From an uncultured Prevotellaceae bacterium (GTDB taxonomy: Bacteria > Bacteroidota > Bacteroidia > Bacteroidales > Bacteroidaceae): a stretch of DNA of 35,159 bases. Positions 14,789 through 21,789 of the stretch are shown piece after piece. A program made the translations under genes and the position numbers. How positions within the stretch are numbered: position 1 is the stretch's first letter; each line of letters begins with the position of its first letter. The DNA is taken from the NCBI GenBank assembly GCA_900315105.1, contig OMXX01000052.1, forward strand, positions 1 through 35,159, read 5' to 3'. The notes beneath the pieces were generated by a model. That model was not told where the DNA came from. It worked only from the letters and a program-made list of their open reading frames with translations, and did not search any database.

Positions 14789-15570
14789 CGCTCTATTGTT
14801 TAATTAAGAGAGACTTGCTTTAGCTTGATGAGCCAGAGCTAATAAAAGTGAAGAGTGAAGAATTATTGTCCGTTCCGGCACCAAAGGCGTGTTTGCCTTG
14901 AATTTGTTGGATTCAAATTATTTCCTTTTTCTATAAGTATGATTCTCATTCGGCTGCTCATCACTAAAATGGAGTTGCATAACGGTGTAGCCATTTAGCC
15001 ATTCAATGGTGCATGTTTCAGTCCATTTATCTTCTTGCCATTGAGCATTATATGGGTCTTCTGCTAGAGCCGGAGAGTATCTCTGTTCTACGTTTAGGAT
15101 CAATTTATCGTCTGAAAAAGTATATGTACCCTTTATTTTCACCATATATCCTTCCGCGTCAGTTCCTGCATAATTGATGCCTTGTATGGCTCTTATAAAT
15201 GTTCCGTCTGCATTGAATGTATATAAAAAATATATCGAAAATGGGCCTTGTTCAATGTCCGGATATTGTGGATCAAATGACTCCCAAGTGCCAATAATTT
15301 TACTATTAACATTCTTTTCTGTTGTTTCGTCTTCGTCATCATCCCCACATGAGGTCAACGCGAAGTTACAACACACGAGCATCAGCACGAGGCTGAGAAT
15401 TGAAAAAATCTTTTTCATCGTCATAAAAATTTTAAGTTTTAATTATAATAATATGATTTGTTTGACTCAAAATGAGCTTTCCCTAAACGGCAAAAGCGAA
15501 CTTATATTCTTCACTCTTTACTTAGGAGTTGTATCCCACACCTGCACCGAGGATGGTCTTGAACTGAAGT
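14789..15570. repeat. Tandem duplication, unit 1
   Basis: The unit runs from a CGCTCT microhomology at 14789 to the same hexamer at 15571 and contains a lipoprotein gene, its downstream flank, and upstream sequence ending in the last codons of the DUF3078 gene. It is collinear with 15571-16357: the flanks around 14787 and 15569 match at high identity, including the TGAAGAGTGAAGAATTATTG segment. Confidence 0.85.
14918..15418 (-). CDS. Small lipocalin-like lipoprotein A
   Basis: A 166-residue protein with a long hydrophobic signal peptide and lipobox LTSC, then an acidic DDDEDE spacer. The mature part has the pattern IIGTWES...FTFNADGTF...GTYTFSDDKLIL seen in small beta-barrel lipocalin-like domains of Bacteroidetes. 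The N-terminal 26 residues are almost identical to those of the neighbouring gene, and the rest aligns throughout, so these are tandem duplicates. An ATG two codons upstream (15424) is equally possible. Function unknown; surface or periplasmic location is expected. Confidence 0.8.
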   Translation of the reverse strand: MKKIFSILSLVLMLVCCNFALTSCGDDDEDETTEKNVNSKIIGTWESFDPQYPDIEQGPFSIYFLYTFNADGTFIRAIQGINYAGTDAEGYMVKIKGTYTFSDDKLILNVEQRYSPALAEDPYNAQWQEDKWTETCTIEWLNGYTVMQLHFSDEQPNENHTYRKRK

Positions 15571-15572
15571 CG
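15522..15572 (-). pseudogene. Fossil 3' end of the DUF3078 gene at the duplication junction
   Basis: The minus strand reads RLQFKTILGAGVGYNS then stop, compared with RLQFKTILGVGVGYNF then stop at the intact gene end (16309-16363). The match begins exactly at the duplication junction, so this is the tail carried along when the segment duplicated. The final barrel phenylalanine has become serine and there is no upstream reading frame. Confidence 0.9.
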
Positions 15573-16357
15573 CTCTATTGTTTAGTTAAAAGAGACTCAC
15601 TTTAGCTTGATGAGTCAGAGCGAATAAAAGTGAAGAGTGAAGAATTATTGTATGTTTCCAGCACCAAAGGCGTGTTAATCTTGAAATTGTTGAAATTTGC
15701 GTTATTTTACTTTTTGCAACTTCAAGTCTGGCATGTCGTCATTAGGATGGAATAGTATAACGTTGCTGTCTATCCATTCAATGGTACTTGTTCCAGTGCG
15801 AACATCTTCCTCCCATTCTGCATCTGGGTTTTTTCTCCTAGTAGGATAGCATCCATATTCCTGTTTAAGGGTTAATTCTAATTTGTCTTCGGAAACAATA
15901 TATGTTCCTTTGTGTTTAAGCATACATCCTTCTTCGTCTAGTACAGTGCCATCGTCGGTGTTAGGTGTAATAAACTTCGAGTAATATAAATATGTACCAT
16001 CCGCATTGAATGTGAATCCGTATTCAAGACCTGGAACGTATGTGGTGTCCTTCCAAGTTCCAACGAGATTTTTGATAACCACGCCATCAACGTCATTGTC
16101 ATTATCATCATCATCATCATCACTACTGCATGAGGTCAATGCAAAGTTACAACACACGAGCATCAGCATAAGGCTGAGAATTGAAAAAATCTTTTTCATC
16201 GTCATAAAAATTTTAAGTTTTAATTATTAAATGTGATTTGTTTGACTCAAAATGGGCTTTCCCTAAACGGCAAAAGCAAACTATAATTCTTCACTCTAAA
16301 CTTTTCACTTAGAAGTTATATCCCACACCTACACCGAGGATGGTTTTGAACTGAAGG
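15571..16357. repeat. Tandem duplication, unit 2
   Basis: Second copy of the unit described at 14789-15570, ending at the CGCTCT hexamer inside the intact DUF3078 gene (16358-16363). Its size is 787 bp, against 782 bp for unit 1. Confidence 0.85.
15702..16199 (-). CDS. Small lipocalin-like lipoprotein B
   Basis: A 165-residue paralogue of lipoprotein A. It shares the signal peptide (KKIFSILSLMLMLVCCNF) and lipobox LTSC, with a longer poly-Asp spacer, then NLVGTWKDT...FTFNADGTYL...GTYIVSEDKLELTLKQEY and a C-terminal STIEWIDSN. The aspartate run is encoded by a GAT/GAC-type trinucleotide tract near 16080-16135 that could vary by slippage. It is the likely parental copy because it abuts the intact DUF3078 gene. 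Function unknown. Confidence 0.8.
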   Translation of the reverse strand: MKKIFSILSLMLMLVCCNFALTSCSSDDDDDDNDNDVDGVVIKNLVGTWKDTTYVPGLEYGFTFNADGTYLYYSKFITPNTDDGTVLDEEGCMLKHKGTYIVSEDKLELTLKQEYGCYPTRRKNPDAEWEEDVRTGTSTIEWIDSNVILFHPNDDMPDLKLQKVK

Positions 16358-17415
16358 CGCTCTGCCTCATTACCGTCTTTGTCGGCAATCATTACTCCGT
16401 TGTAGTATTTCATAGATGTAGAGAATGTCATTTGCAGACATTTGAAGAGCTGATAAGAAAGAGCCAGATCCCAATCTACATCGAAGTTGCCTATGCAGCG
16501 GTTGTTGTCCCTGTGACGCCAAACCGGTGCCTTCTCAGGGTCGTCTTTGTTGATGTCAATCTTCTTTCTGTCACTTGCGTAAGGGGTATAAAGACCGAGA
16601 GTTGAAGTGACTTTCAAATCCTTTATAGAATAGTTCATAGCAGCTTTTACCGAGAAACCAAGCTCTGCGCGAGTGTTGCTACTGAAGTCCTTATTGTTAT
16701 TGTCGTCATATTTCCAAACGGCATACTTCTCTTTCAGAACACGCTCCAAACCTCCATCAGCCAATGGATAGAGATCTTGGTACTCTCTGTTCATTGATTT
16801 GCTGACAGATACGGTTGTGAAACGACCTGCGATTGGAGACATATATACTGAGAAAATATCGTTAGGCTTCCAGTCTATACCGATAGATACATCTGTATAG
16901 GCAGGAGCAAAGAACTTTGAAATGATAGGATTGTCATCGTTCTTGCCCTCGTAGCTTCTACCAAGTGCGAACTGTGTGTTGAAGCCGAGAAGGGCCGCAG
17001 CAAACCATTTTGGAGCGAACTCGTAACCTACTTTAGAGTTGAATTTGATACGGTCACTTGACTTCTGAACCTTATCGTCCTTCTGATCGATGTATGACAT
17101 ACCATACTCCAAGTCAAGGTTGTTGTCCCATGCAATCTTGTCCTTGTGGTACAGCAGACGCAGACGACCGAATATCACGCCGTTTATGTTGTCGTTACCA
17201 CCAGCAGCCCAGTTTGAAAGGCTTGTAGCAGCAGCATTAAGACCTGTGACTCCAGAGAATTTCCAGATCTTATCCCCAGTATCCACTTCTTTCAAAGCTT
17301 TCTTTGCTTCGGCAGCAGCCTCTGCCTGAGTCTGTACTTTTTCCTTGTCCACTTCTTGTGCATTAGCCATCATTGCAGATGCCATCATGCAAGCGAAAAA
17401 CATGATTTTCTTCAT
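16309..17415 (-). CDS. DUF3078 outer-membrane beta-barrel protein
   Basis: A 368-residue protein with a signal peptide ending ANAQ, a short Ala/Glu/Lys helix (residues 25-45), and a long series of alternating beta-strand-like segments ending in the aromatic C-terminus GVGVGYNF that outer-membrane barrels use for assembly. The segment SLSNWAAGGNDNINGV near residue 65 and DWKPNDIFSVYMSPIAGRFT are characteristic of DUF3078 proteins. Role unknown; in the family it is presumed to be an outer-membrane component. It has its own promoter at 17461-17492. Confidence 0.88.
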   Translation of the reverse strand: MKKIMFFACMMASAMMANAQEVDKEKVQTQAEAAAEAKKALKEVDTGDKIWKFSGVTGLNAAATSLSNWAAGGNDNINGVIFGRLRLLYHKDKIAWDNNLDLEYGMSYIDQKDDKVQKSSDRIKFNSKVGYEFAPKWFAAALLGFNTQFALGRSYEGKNDDNPIISKFFAPAYTDVSIGIDWKPNDIFSVYMSPIAGRFTTVSVSKSMNREYQDLYPLADGGLERVLKEKYAVWKYDDNNNKDFSSNTRAELGFSVKAAMNYSIKDLKVTSTLGLYTPYASDRKKIDINKDDPEKAPVWRHRDNNRCIGNFDVDWDLALSYQLFKCLQMTFSTSMKYYNGVMIADKDGNEAERLQFKTILGVGVGYNF

Positions 17416-17460
17416 TTCTGTTATGGTATTTATTGTCTTTTATATCACAATTAACGGCTG

Positions 17461-17492
17461 CAAATTTATACAAATTTTATGATACATCCAAA
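17461..17492 (-). promoter_or_regulatory. Promoter of the DUF3078 gene
   Basis: On the minus strand, TTTG (17492-17489), 20-bp spacer, TAAATTTG (17468-17461). The leader is about 40 nt. Confidence 0.8.
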
Positions 17493-17620
17493 TATTTCTT
17501 TTGCAATTTTCCTATTAGACGAAATTTCCTTGTACTTTATCAATTATAGAAGAAAAATGCCATTAAAGAAAACTTATTCCTCAGAGTGCTCGATTTTTTT
17601 ATATGCGCTTAGTCTGATCC

Positions 17621-17806
17621 TCCGTTGCTTCTCCGTACAAAGCTCGATGCTTCTCCGCTCTAAAATCGCTCCTTCACCGACTTTGCACCGACTTTGCACC
17701 GACTTTGGTACGGAGGATCAACGGAGGATCAACGGAGGAACATGGGAAGGAAAGAAGAGTTAAAGAAGAGCAGCACAAGAGTAACGTAAGAGGAGCATAG
17801 GAGGAG
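17621..17806. repeat. 11-bp phased array 3 (about 17 units)
   Basis: YCCG-type cores occur at 17621, 17632, (17643), 17654, (17665), 17676, 17687 and 17698. The strand type then switches, with ACGG cores at 17710, 17721 and 17732. The register continues as AAGAG cores at 17755, 17766, 17777 and 17788 and AGGAG at 17799. Parentheses mark degenerate units. The central dyad is around CCGACTTTGGTACGG. Confidence 0.88.
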
Positions 17807-17823
17807 TCGGGGATAGAAAAGAC

Positions 17824-17852
17824 ATCCCCCCATAGGTCTCACGGTTGGTGGG
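17824..17852 (-). terminator. Terminator downstream of the CotH gene
   Basis: On the minus strand, CCCACCAACCGTGAGACCTATGGGGGG is followed by TGTCTTTTC. Stem and loop closely resemble the terminator at 20182-20221 on the other side of the CotH gene. Confidence 0.7.
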
Positions 17853-17889
17853 AAAATGCAAGGAATATCCTTCTTTCTTCCTCTAAGCC

Positions 17890-17934
17890 TAGCTCGATGA
17901 ACCTCCGTTCTATAATGGGACTTTCACCGAGTTT
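17890..17934 (+). repeat. Degenerate copy of part of array 3
   Basis: AGCTCGATGAACCTCCGTTC...TTTCACCGAGTTTG aligns with AGCTCGATGCTTCTCCGCTC...CTTCACCGACTTTG at 17641-17685 in array 3, with several mismatches and no length change. Confidence 0.7.
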
Positions 17935-18011
17935 GGTTCCTTGGTAAAGGGGCGGCATATAGGAATCACCTCGTTCCTGATACTTGAAACCTTTGGATGC
18001 CGCAATACAAA

Positions 18012-20042
18012 TCACATGCCTCCGATTTTCGCGTCTAACCATTGGAGTTTTGTCTTGTAAGCCGTAATCATACGTTCAACAGCCTCGTCAAATGTCATAT
18101 CATCATCACCATTTACCGTACTACCCATTGGCCAGATAGTCTTGTCTGTTTCATTTGACTTCTTTATCTTTGCTGCAACCGTTCTGATATAATCTGGGAT
18201 ATTATCGAACTTGGACTTGTGCAACGCCCATCTTTCCTTGACTATGGAAACAAAGACTGGATCTTCGAACAAACGTCCATAATAGATGAAATTTTTGATG
18301 CTGTATGATTTCGCTCTGTTTGGCTTGAATGTTTCCCAGTCAAAGTCCCATACAGGTCCGGCTGTCAGTTTTCCATTCCTGTCCTTGTACATGTATGAAC
18401 TCTTAGGGTGGCCAGGTTCTCTGTTGTCGGCCAATTCATGTACGAACCACCAGTCAACGAAAGAATTTAAGTCCATATAGTTCGCATATTCACGATTGAC
18501 CAACCAATCGTTTGCATACAATTTTGATTCCATTTCTTTGATGTAGCCTTCGAACCAAGCCATCTGTTTTGGCTGTAGAACATCCTCATCAGGCTCCTTG
18601 AACTGATATGGCATATTTGCTATGGCAGAATGGAATTTATTCACCTCGTCGAAATAAGTATCAAGTTCAACCAAATAACCACCGGTAATGGCATCTCCTT
18701 TAATGTCAGTTGATTCCATCTCGGTAATATTCACTCGATTCTTATCCACTCTGATTTGCTCGCAGAGATAGTAATTGCCTATATGATTGCCATTCATTAC
18801 GACTTCAACAAACAGTCCTCGCGGTGTCCAAGCCAATCCTGTCTGCCTTGAAATCTGGAAGCTCACGTCATTTCGCATCAGGGTTCTATCCATCCAGTTT
18901 GCCAACAAACACCAACGTTTATGTTTTGGCATACCCAAAATCTCTGCCTTGTTGTCCAATTTCAGGGCATACGGTTTCTTTGGAAAATACCAAGTGGAGT
19001 TTCCGCGTCCTCGTATTTGCAGTTTGCTGCTACAGTAATCCAGCGTTCCGTCTGTATCAATAATGGAAATGGATGTTTTTTCCATCCACTCGGTTTTGCT
19101 TTCTATATTTGCATTGTTCGGGGTGTCTATGAAAATAATAGGCAATCCAGAGTTCATGGCAACATCAATCTCTGCATTTTTTTCGATTTTGTATATAGTT
19201 CCAGCCTTGTAGTCTTTGCCTTCCCATGTGGCTGTGTAGCATATCCCGTTATCATCATAAATCTTCGCATGAACCCTTTTACCGCTTAGATCTACTGGCA
19301 AAATATTCAGATATAGCTCTAATTTCTGATCATTTTCTACAGAAACATTCCTCAAATTCAGGGTTTGTACAGTCGATGTGTTCTTTGCTTTTATTGTGCT
19401 GTCTCTCAAATTCAATATCGCCTCAGTAGTAAAACTGCCATTGCTCAGCAATAATACTTTTCTGATATTAACAGCATTGGGCATGGCAAATTGCAGATGT
19501 AAAACGCCTGTCAAATGCTGGAATGTAAATGTTACACAGTCTTCCTCATCCGCTTTCGCATTAATAGCTGCCATATAGCCAATGTGATCGCTATTACCAT
19601 TCCCGTTCTGTGTCTGTTCGTTCATTCTAATTGGAATGTCGGATTTATCCAAATTATATTGACTGACATACGGGTAATAAGCGGAAAAAGTAGCAGAATC
19701 TTTCAGTATCAAGCTTTTTCCTCCTAATAGTGCACGTTTGAAAACCGCTCCATTTGTCAAAGAGAATCCAATATGGAAACCTTCATTAGTAAAAACTCCA
19801 ATCGAATCATTTGTTTCCGGCAAAAGCAGAAGACTTGAATCCTCTCTTACAGCCGACATCCTTGTTGTTTCATCGCCTATTAACAAATCAGGAATGATTA
19901 CGTTGAATTTCTTCACATAGCGAACATTCTGTGAATAATCAGAAGAATCCTCGCTACACGAAACCATAATGCATGATATCAACATCAAGCACGTTATTGT
20001 CTGTAATATCCTTTTCGTTAATATACCAGATTTCAAAAACAT
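18012..20042 (-). CDS. CotH-kinase-family lipoprotein
   Basis: A 676-residue exported lipoprotein: hydrophobic N-terminus with lipobox MVSC (about residue 29), then an N-terminal beta-rich region (about 45-300) with fimbrillin-like features (NDSIGVFTN, FTFQHLTGVLHLQF), and a C-terminal CotH domain (about 310-660). CotH marks are RGRGNSTWYFPKKPYALKL, RWCLLANWMDRTLMRND, GLFVEVVMNGNHIGNYYLCEQI and GPVWDFDWETF. CotH proteins are atypical protein kinases of spore coats; in Bacteroidetes the role is unknown. Flanked on both sides by near-identical terminators. Confidence 0.88.
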   Translation of the reverse strand: MFLKSGILTKRILQTITCLMLISCIMVSCSEDSSDYSQNVRYVKKFNVIIPDLLIGDETTRMSAVREDSSLLLLPETNDSIGVFTNEGFHIGFSLTNGAVFKRALLGGKSLILKDSATFSAYYPYVSQYNLDKSDIPIRMNEQTQNGNGNSDHIGYMAAINAKADEEDCVTFTFQHLTGVLHLQFAMPNAVNIRKVLLLSNGSFTTEAILNLRDSTIKAKNTSTVQTLNLRNVSVENDQKLELYLNILPVDLSGKRVHAKIYDDNGICYTATWEGKDYKAGTIYKIEKNAEIDVAMNSGLPIIFIDTPNNANIESKTEWMEKTSISIIDTDGTLDYCSSKLQIRGRGNSTWYFPKKPYALKLDNKAEILGMPKHKRWCLLANWMDRTLMRNDVSFQISRQTGLAWTPRGLFVEVVMNGNHIGNYYLCEQIRVDKNRVNITEMESTDIKGDAITGGYLVELDTYFDEVNKFHSAIANMPYQFKEPDEDVLQPKQMAWFEGYIKEMESKLYANDWLVNREYANYMDLNSFVDWWFVHELADNREPGHPKSSYMYKDRNGKLTAGPVWDFDWETFKPNRAKSYSIKNFIYYGRLFEDPVFVSIVKERWALHKSKFDNIPDYIRTVAAKIKKSNETDKTIWPMGSTVNGDDDMTFDEAVERMITAYKTKLQWLDAKIGGM

Positions 20043-20096
20043 ATCTTCATTATGCTATGTGGCTGGTAAAGCCGAGCTGCAAGTATGAAACGAGTG

Positions 20097-20127
20097 CAAA
20101 TATACAAAAAATATTTGAAAAATTGCT
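20097..20127 (-). promoter_or_regulatory. Candidate promoter of the CotH gene
   Basis: TATATTTG on the minus strand (20104-20097) is a perfect -7 match 55 bp before the ATG. The -33 region is poor. Confidence 0.55.
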
Positions 20128-20181
20128 CATGGAGAATGTTAAAAAACACAATTTGTACAAAAATGTCATATTGCACATATC

Positions 20182-20221
20182 AAAAAAAACACCCCACTGG
20201 TCTCACGACTGGTGGGGTGTT
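20182..20221 (-). terminator. Strong terminator ending the candidate ncRNA
   Basis: On the minus strand, AACACCCCAC and GTGGGGTGTT form a 10-bp GC-rich stem, extended by CAG/CTG, and are followed by eight T. It lies upstream of the CotH promoter, so it ends a separate transcript. Confidence 0.93.
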
Positions 20222-20467
20222 GAAAAAAATATGTTTAACTAAAATCCTTTTCTAAATTCAAAGAACGACCTCGCGGTCCTTCTTATGCTATCCAAGAGTC
20301 AAACAATCTTTAACCTAATAACTAAAACCTAAATCTATTATTCTACTAACCTAAACAATCTTTTTGAATCGTCTGAGGAATGTTTCCGGAAGTTCTTACT
20401 TCTTTTTTCCTTTCGACGATAAGAAGCTAAGGATTCAGATGTAAGCTTTCGCTTGTTTCTGATTTCC
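20184..20467 (-). ncRNA. Candidate non-coding RNA, about 280 nt
   Basis: A strong promoter (20504-20473) and a strong terminator (20182-20221) on the minus strand bracket about 280 nt with no ATG-initiated frame. The sequence contains a short hairpin, AGGACCGCGAGGTC, and three TTAGGTT-type repeats with flanking GATTGTTT copies (about 20300-20365). It does not show the marks of tmRNA, RNase P RNA, SRP RNA or tRNA. A long untranslated leader is excluded by the terminator unless read-through occurs. An unrecognised regulatory RNA is the best reading. Confidence 0.6.
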
Positions 20468-20472
20468 GAGTG

Positions 20473-20504
20473 CAAAGGTACGACTAATTTTTTGTGTGCG
20501 CAAA
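20473..20504 (-). promoter_or_regulatory. Promoter of the candidate ncRNA
   Basis: On the minus strand, TTTG (20504-20501), 20-bp spacer, TACCTTTG (20480-20473). The -33 box overlaps a TTTGTGTGCGCAAACA motif that recurs as TTTGTGTGCGTACACA at 20558-20573. Confidence 0.85.
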
Positions 20505-20540
20505 CAAAATTGCGTTTTTTTTATCCTAATGTGCTTTTAC

Positions 20541-20554
20541 TTGATTAATATCAA
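20541..20554. promoter_or_regulatory. FNR/CRP-like palindrome upstream of the ncRNA promoter
   Basis: TTGATTAATATCAA is a perfect TTGAT-N4-ATCAA palindrome, the FNR half-site arrangement. Its centre is 74.5 bp from the -7 box end. A similar site, TTGATAAATATCAT, is centred 64.5 bp from the equivalent point of the susC promoter. Confidence 0.5.
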
Positions 20555-20585
20555 TCTTTTGTGTGCGTACACATGAAAGAATGCG

Positions 20586-21155
20586 CTATAAAAGCACTAA
20601 TCCTGCGAATGCCGCATAGAGTATCATCCTAATAGGATTGATACCTACCCATTTTGTTCCTACGAATGTAGCGGCAAAGAGGAATATAGAGATATAGAAC
20701 TGCCAAGGATTGTCTGGAGTTGAGAAATTCTCCTTGTTGGCAAGGAGTAGGGTAGCGGCGGCAAGAAGTCCTACAACGGCTGGTCGTAGTCCGAGGAAAA
20801 TGCTCTGCACAAGACTTGTGTTCATGTATTTCATGAACAGTTTGCTAATCACAATCATCAGCACAAAGCATGGGAACATAAGCGCGAATGTGGCTGTGCA
20901 TGATCCCAGCATGGCAAGACAAGTGTCGCCTGTGAGGTTATAAACGGCTGTGTATCCGCAGTATGTGGCTGTGTTGATGCCTATCGGTCCCGGGGTGATC
21001 TGTGAGATAGCGATTATATTGGTGAACTCCGCCGATGTCATCCAATGGTGCTCGTACACCACTTGTGATTGTATCAGGGAAATCATTCCGTAGCCTCCTC
21101 CGAATCCGAAAAGGCCTATCATAAAGAATGTATAGAAGAGTGACAGGAATATCAT
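20586..21155 (-). CDS. Chromate transporter family protein (CHR half, C-terminal type)
   Basis: A 189-residue integral membrane protein with about five or six hydrophobic segments. The CHR pattern is FGFGGGYGMISLIQSQVV, then EFTNIIAISQITPGPIGIN. It is one half of the two-gene short-chain CHR arrangement, in which two proteins replace one long ChrA. Members export chromate or related oxyanions in some bacteria; in gut Bacteroidetes the substrate is not established. Starts 15 bp after the partner gene. Confidence 0.88.
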   Translation of the reverse strand: MIFLSLFYTFFMIGLFGFGGGYGMISLIQSQVVYEHHWMTSAEFTNIIAISQITPGPIGINTATYCGYTAVYNLTGDTCLAMLGSCTATFALMFPCFVLMIVISKLFMKYMNTSLVQSIFLGLRPAVVGLLAAATLLLANKENFSTPDNPWQFYISIFLFAATFVGTKWVGINPIRMILYAAFAGLVLL

Positions 21156-21170
21156 AATTTCATGAAATGC

Positions 21171-21785
21171 TTATTCTGTTGGCTTGATGAATTGTCCGTA
21201 AAGGAAACCTCCGATGCCGGCTGCAAGGATTATGTATATAGGATTAACGCCTAATGCCCAGATGAGCACGGCTGTTATGAAAGGTATCCAGCAATTGATG
21301 AAAGTGATCTTTGCTCGTACAGCCATATTCCAAGTAGGTACGGCGATAAGCGCCACAACGGCTGGTCGTATGCCTGCAAAGACGCTTGCCACCCAAGGCA
21401 CATCCTGGAAGTTGTGGAAGAACATGGCAATCAGCAATATTATAAGGAATGAAGGCAAAGCCGTTCCGAGGGCGCAGCAAAGGGCTCCTGCGGTATGGCG
21501 TTTCTTATAGCCTATGAATGTGGAAATGTTGATTGCGAATACTCCAGGGCATGATTGTGCTATTGCTATCAGGTCAAGGAACTCGGTCTTGCCAATCCAT
21601 TTATGCTTGTTCACTATCTCTGCCTCGATCAGTGGAATCATGGCATATCCTCCGCCGATGGTGAAGAGCCCTATACGGAAGAAAGTCGTAAACAGAACCA
21701 GCATGGAAGATGCCGGCTTGAGCGCTACCTTTTCTTCGGAAGGCATAGAAACAGACGTTTCGTTATTGATGTTTTCTTGTGTCAT
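21171..21785 (-). CDS. Chromate transporter family protein (CHR half, N-terminal type)
   Basis: A 204-residue membrane protein with a 30-residue cytoplasmic N-tail, then FFRIGLFTIGGGYAMIPLIE and EFLDLIAIAQSCPGVFAIN, the CHR signature of the partner half. The second half holds GIRPAVVALIAVP, mirrored in the partner as GLRPAVVGLLAAA, showing the two are ancient duplicates. Its start is only 4 bp after the GH43-like gene, so the three genes form one operon. Confidence 0.88.
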   Translation of the reverse strand: MTQENINNETSVSMPSEEKVALKPASSMLVLFTTFFRIGLFTIGGGYAMIPLIEAEIVNKHKWIGKTEFLDLIAIAQSCPGVFAINISTFIGYKKRHTAGALCCALGTALPSFLIILLIAMFFHNFQDVPWVASVFAGIRPAVVALIAVPTWNMAVRAKITFINCWIPFITAVLIWALGVNPIYIILAAGIGGFLYGQFIKPTE

Positions 21786-21789
21786 TGTT

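Noticed and set aside
20586..21785. Frameshifted single chrA gene
   Set aside because: Both halves have full starts, stops and complete CHR signatures; paired short CHR proteins are a known arrangement.
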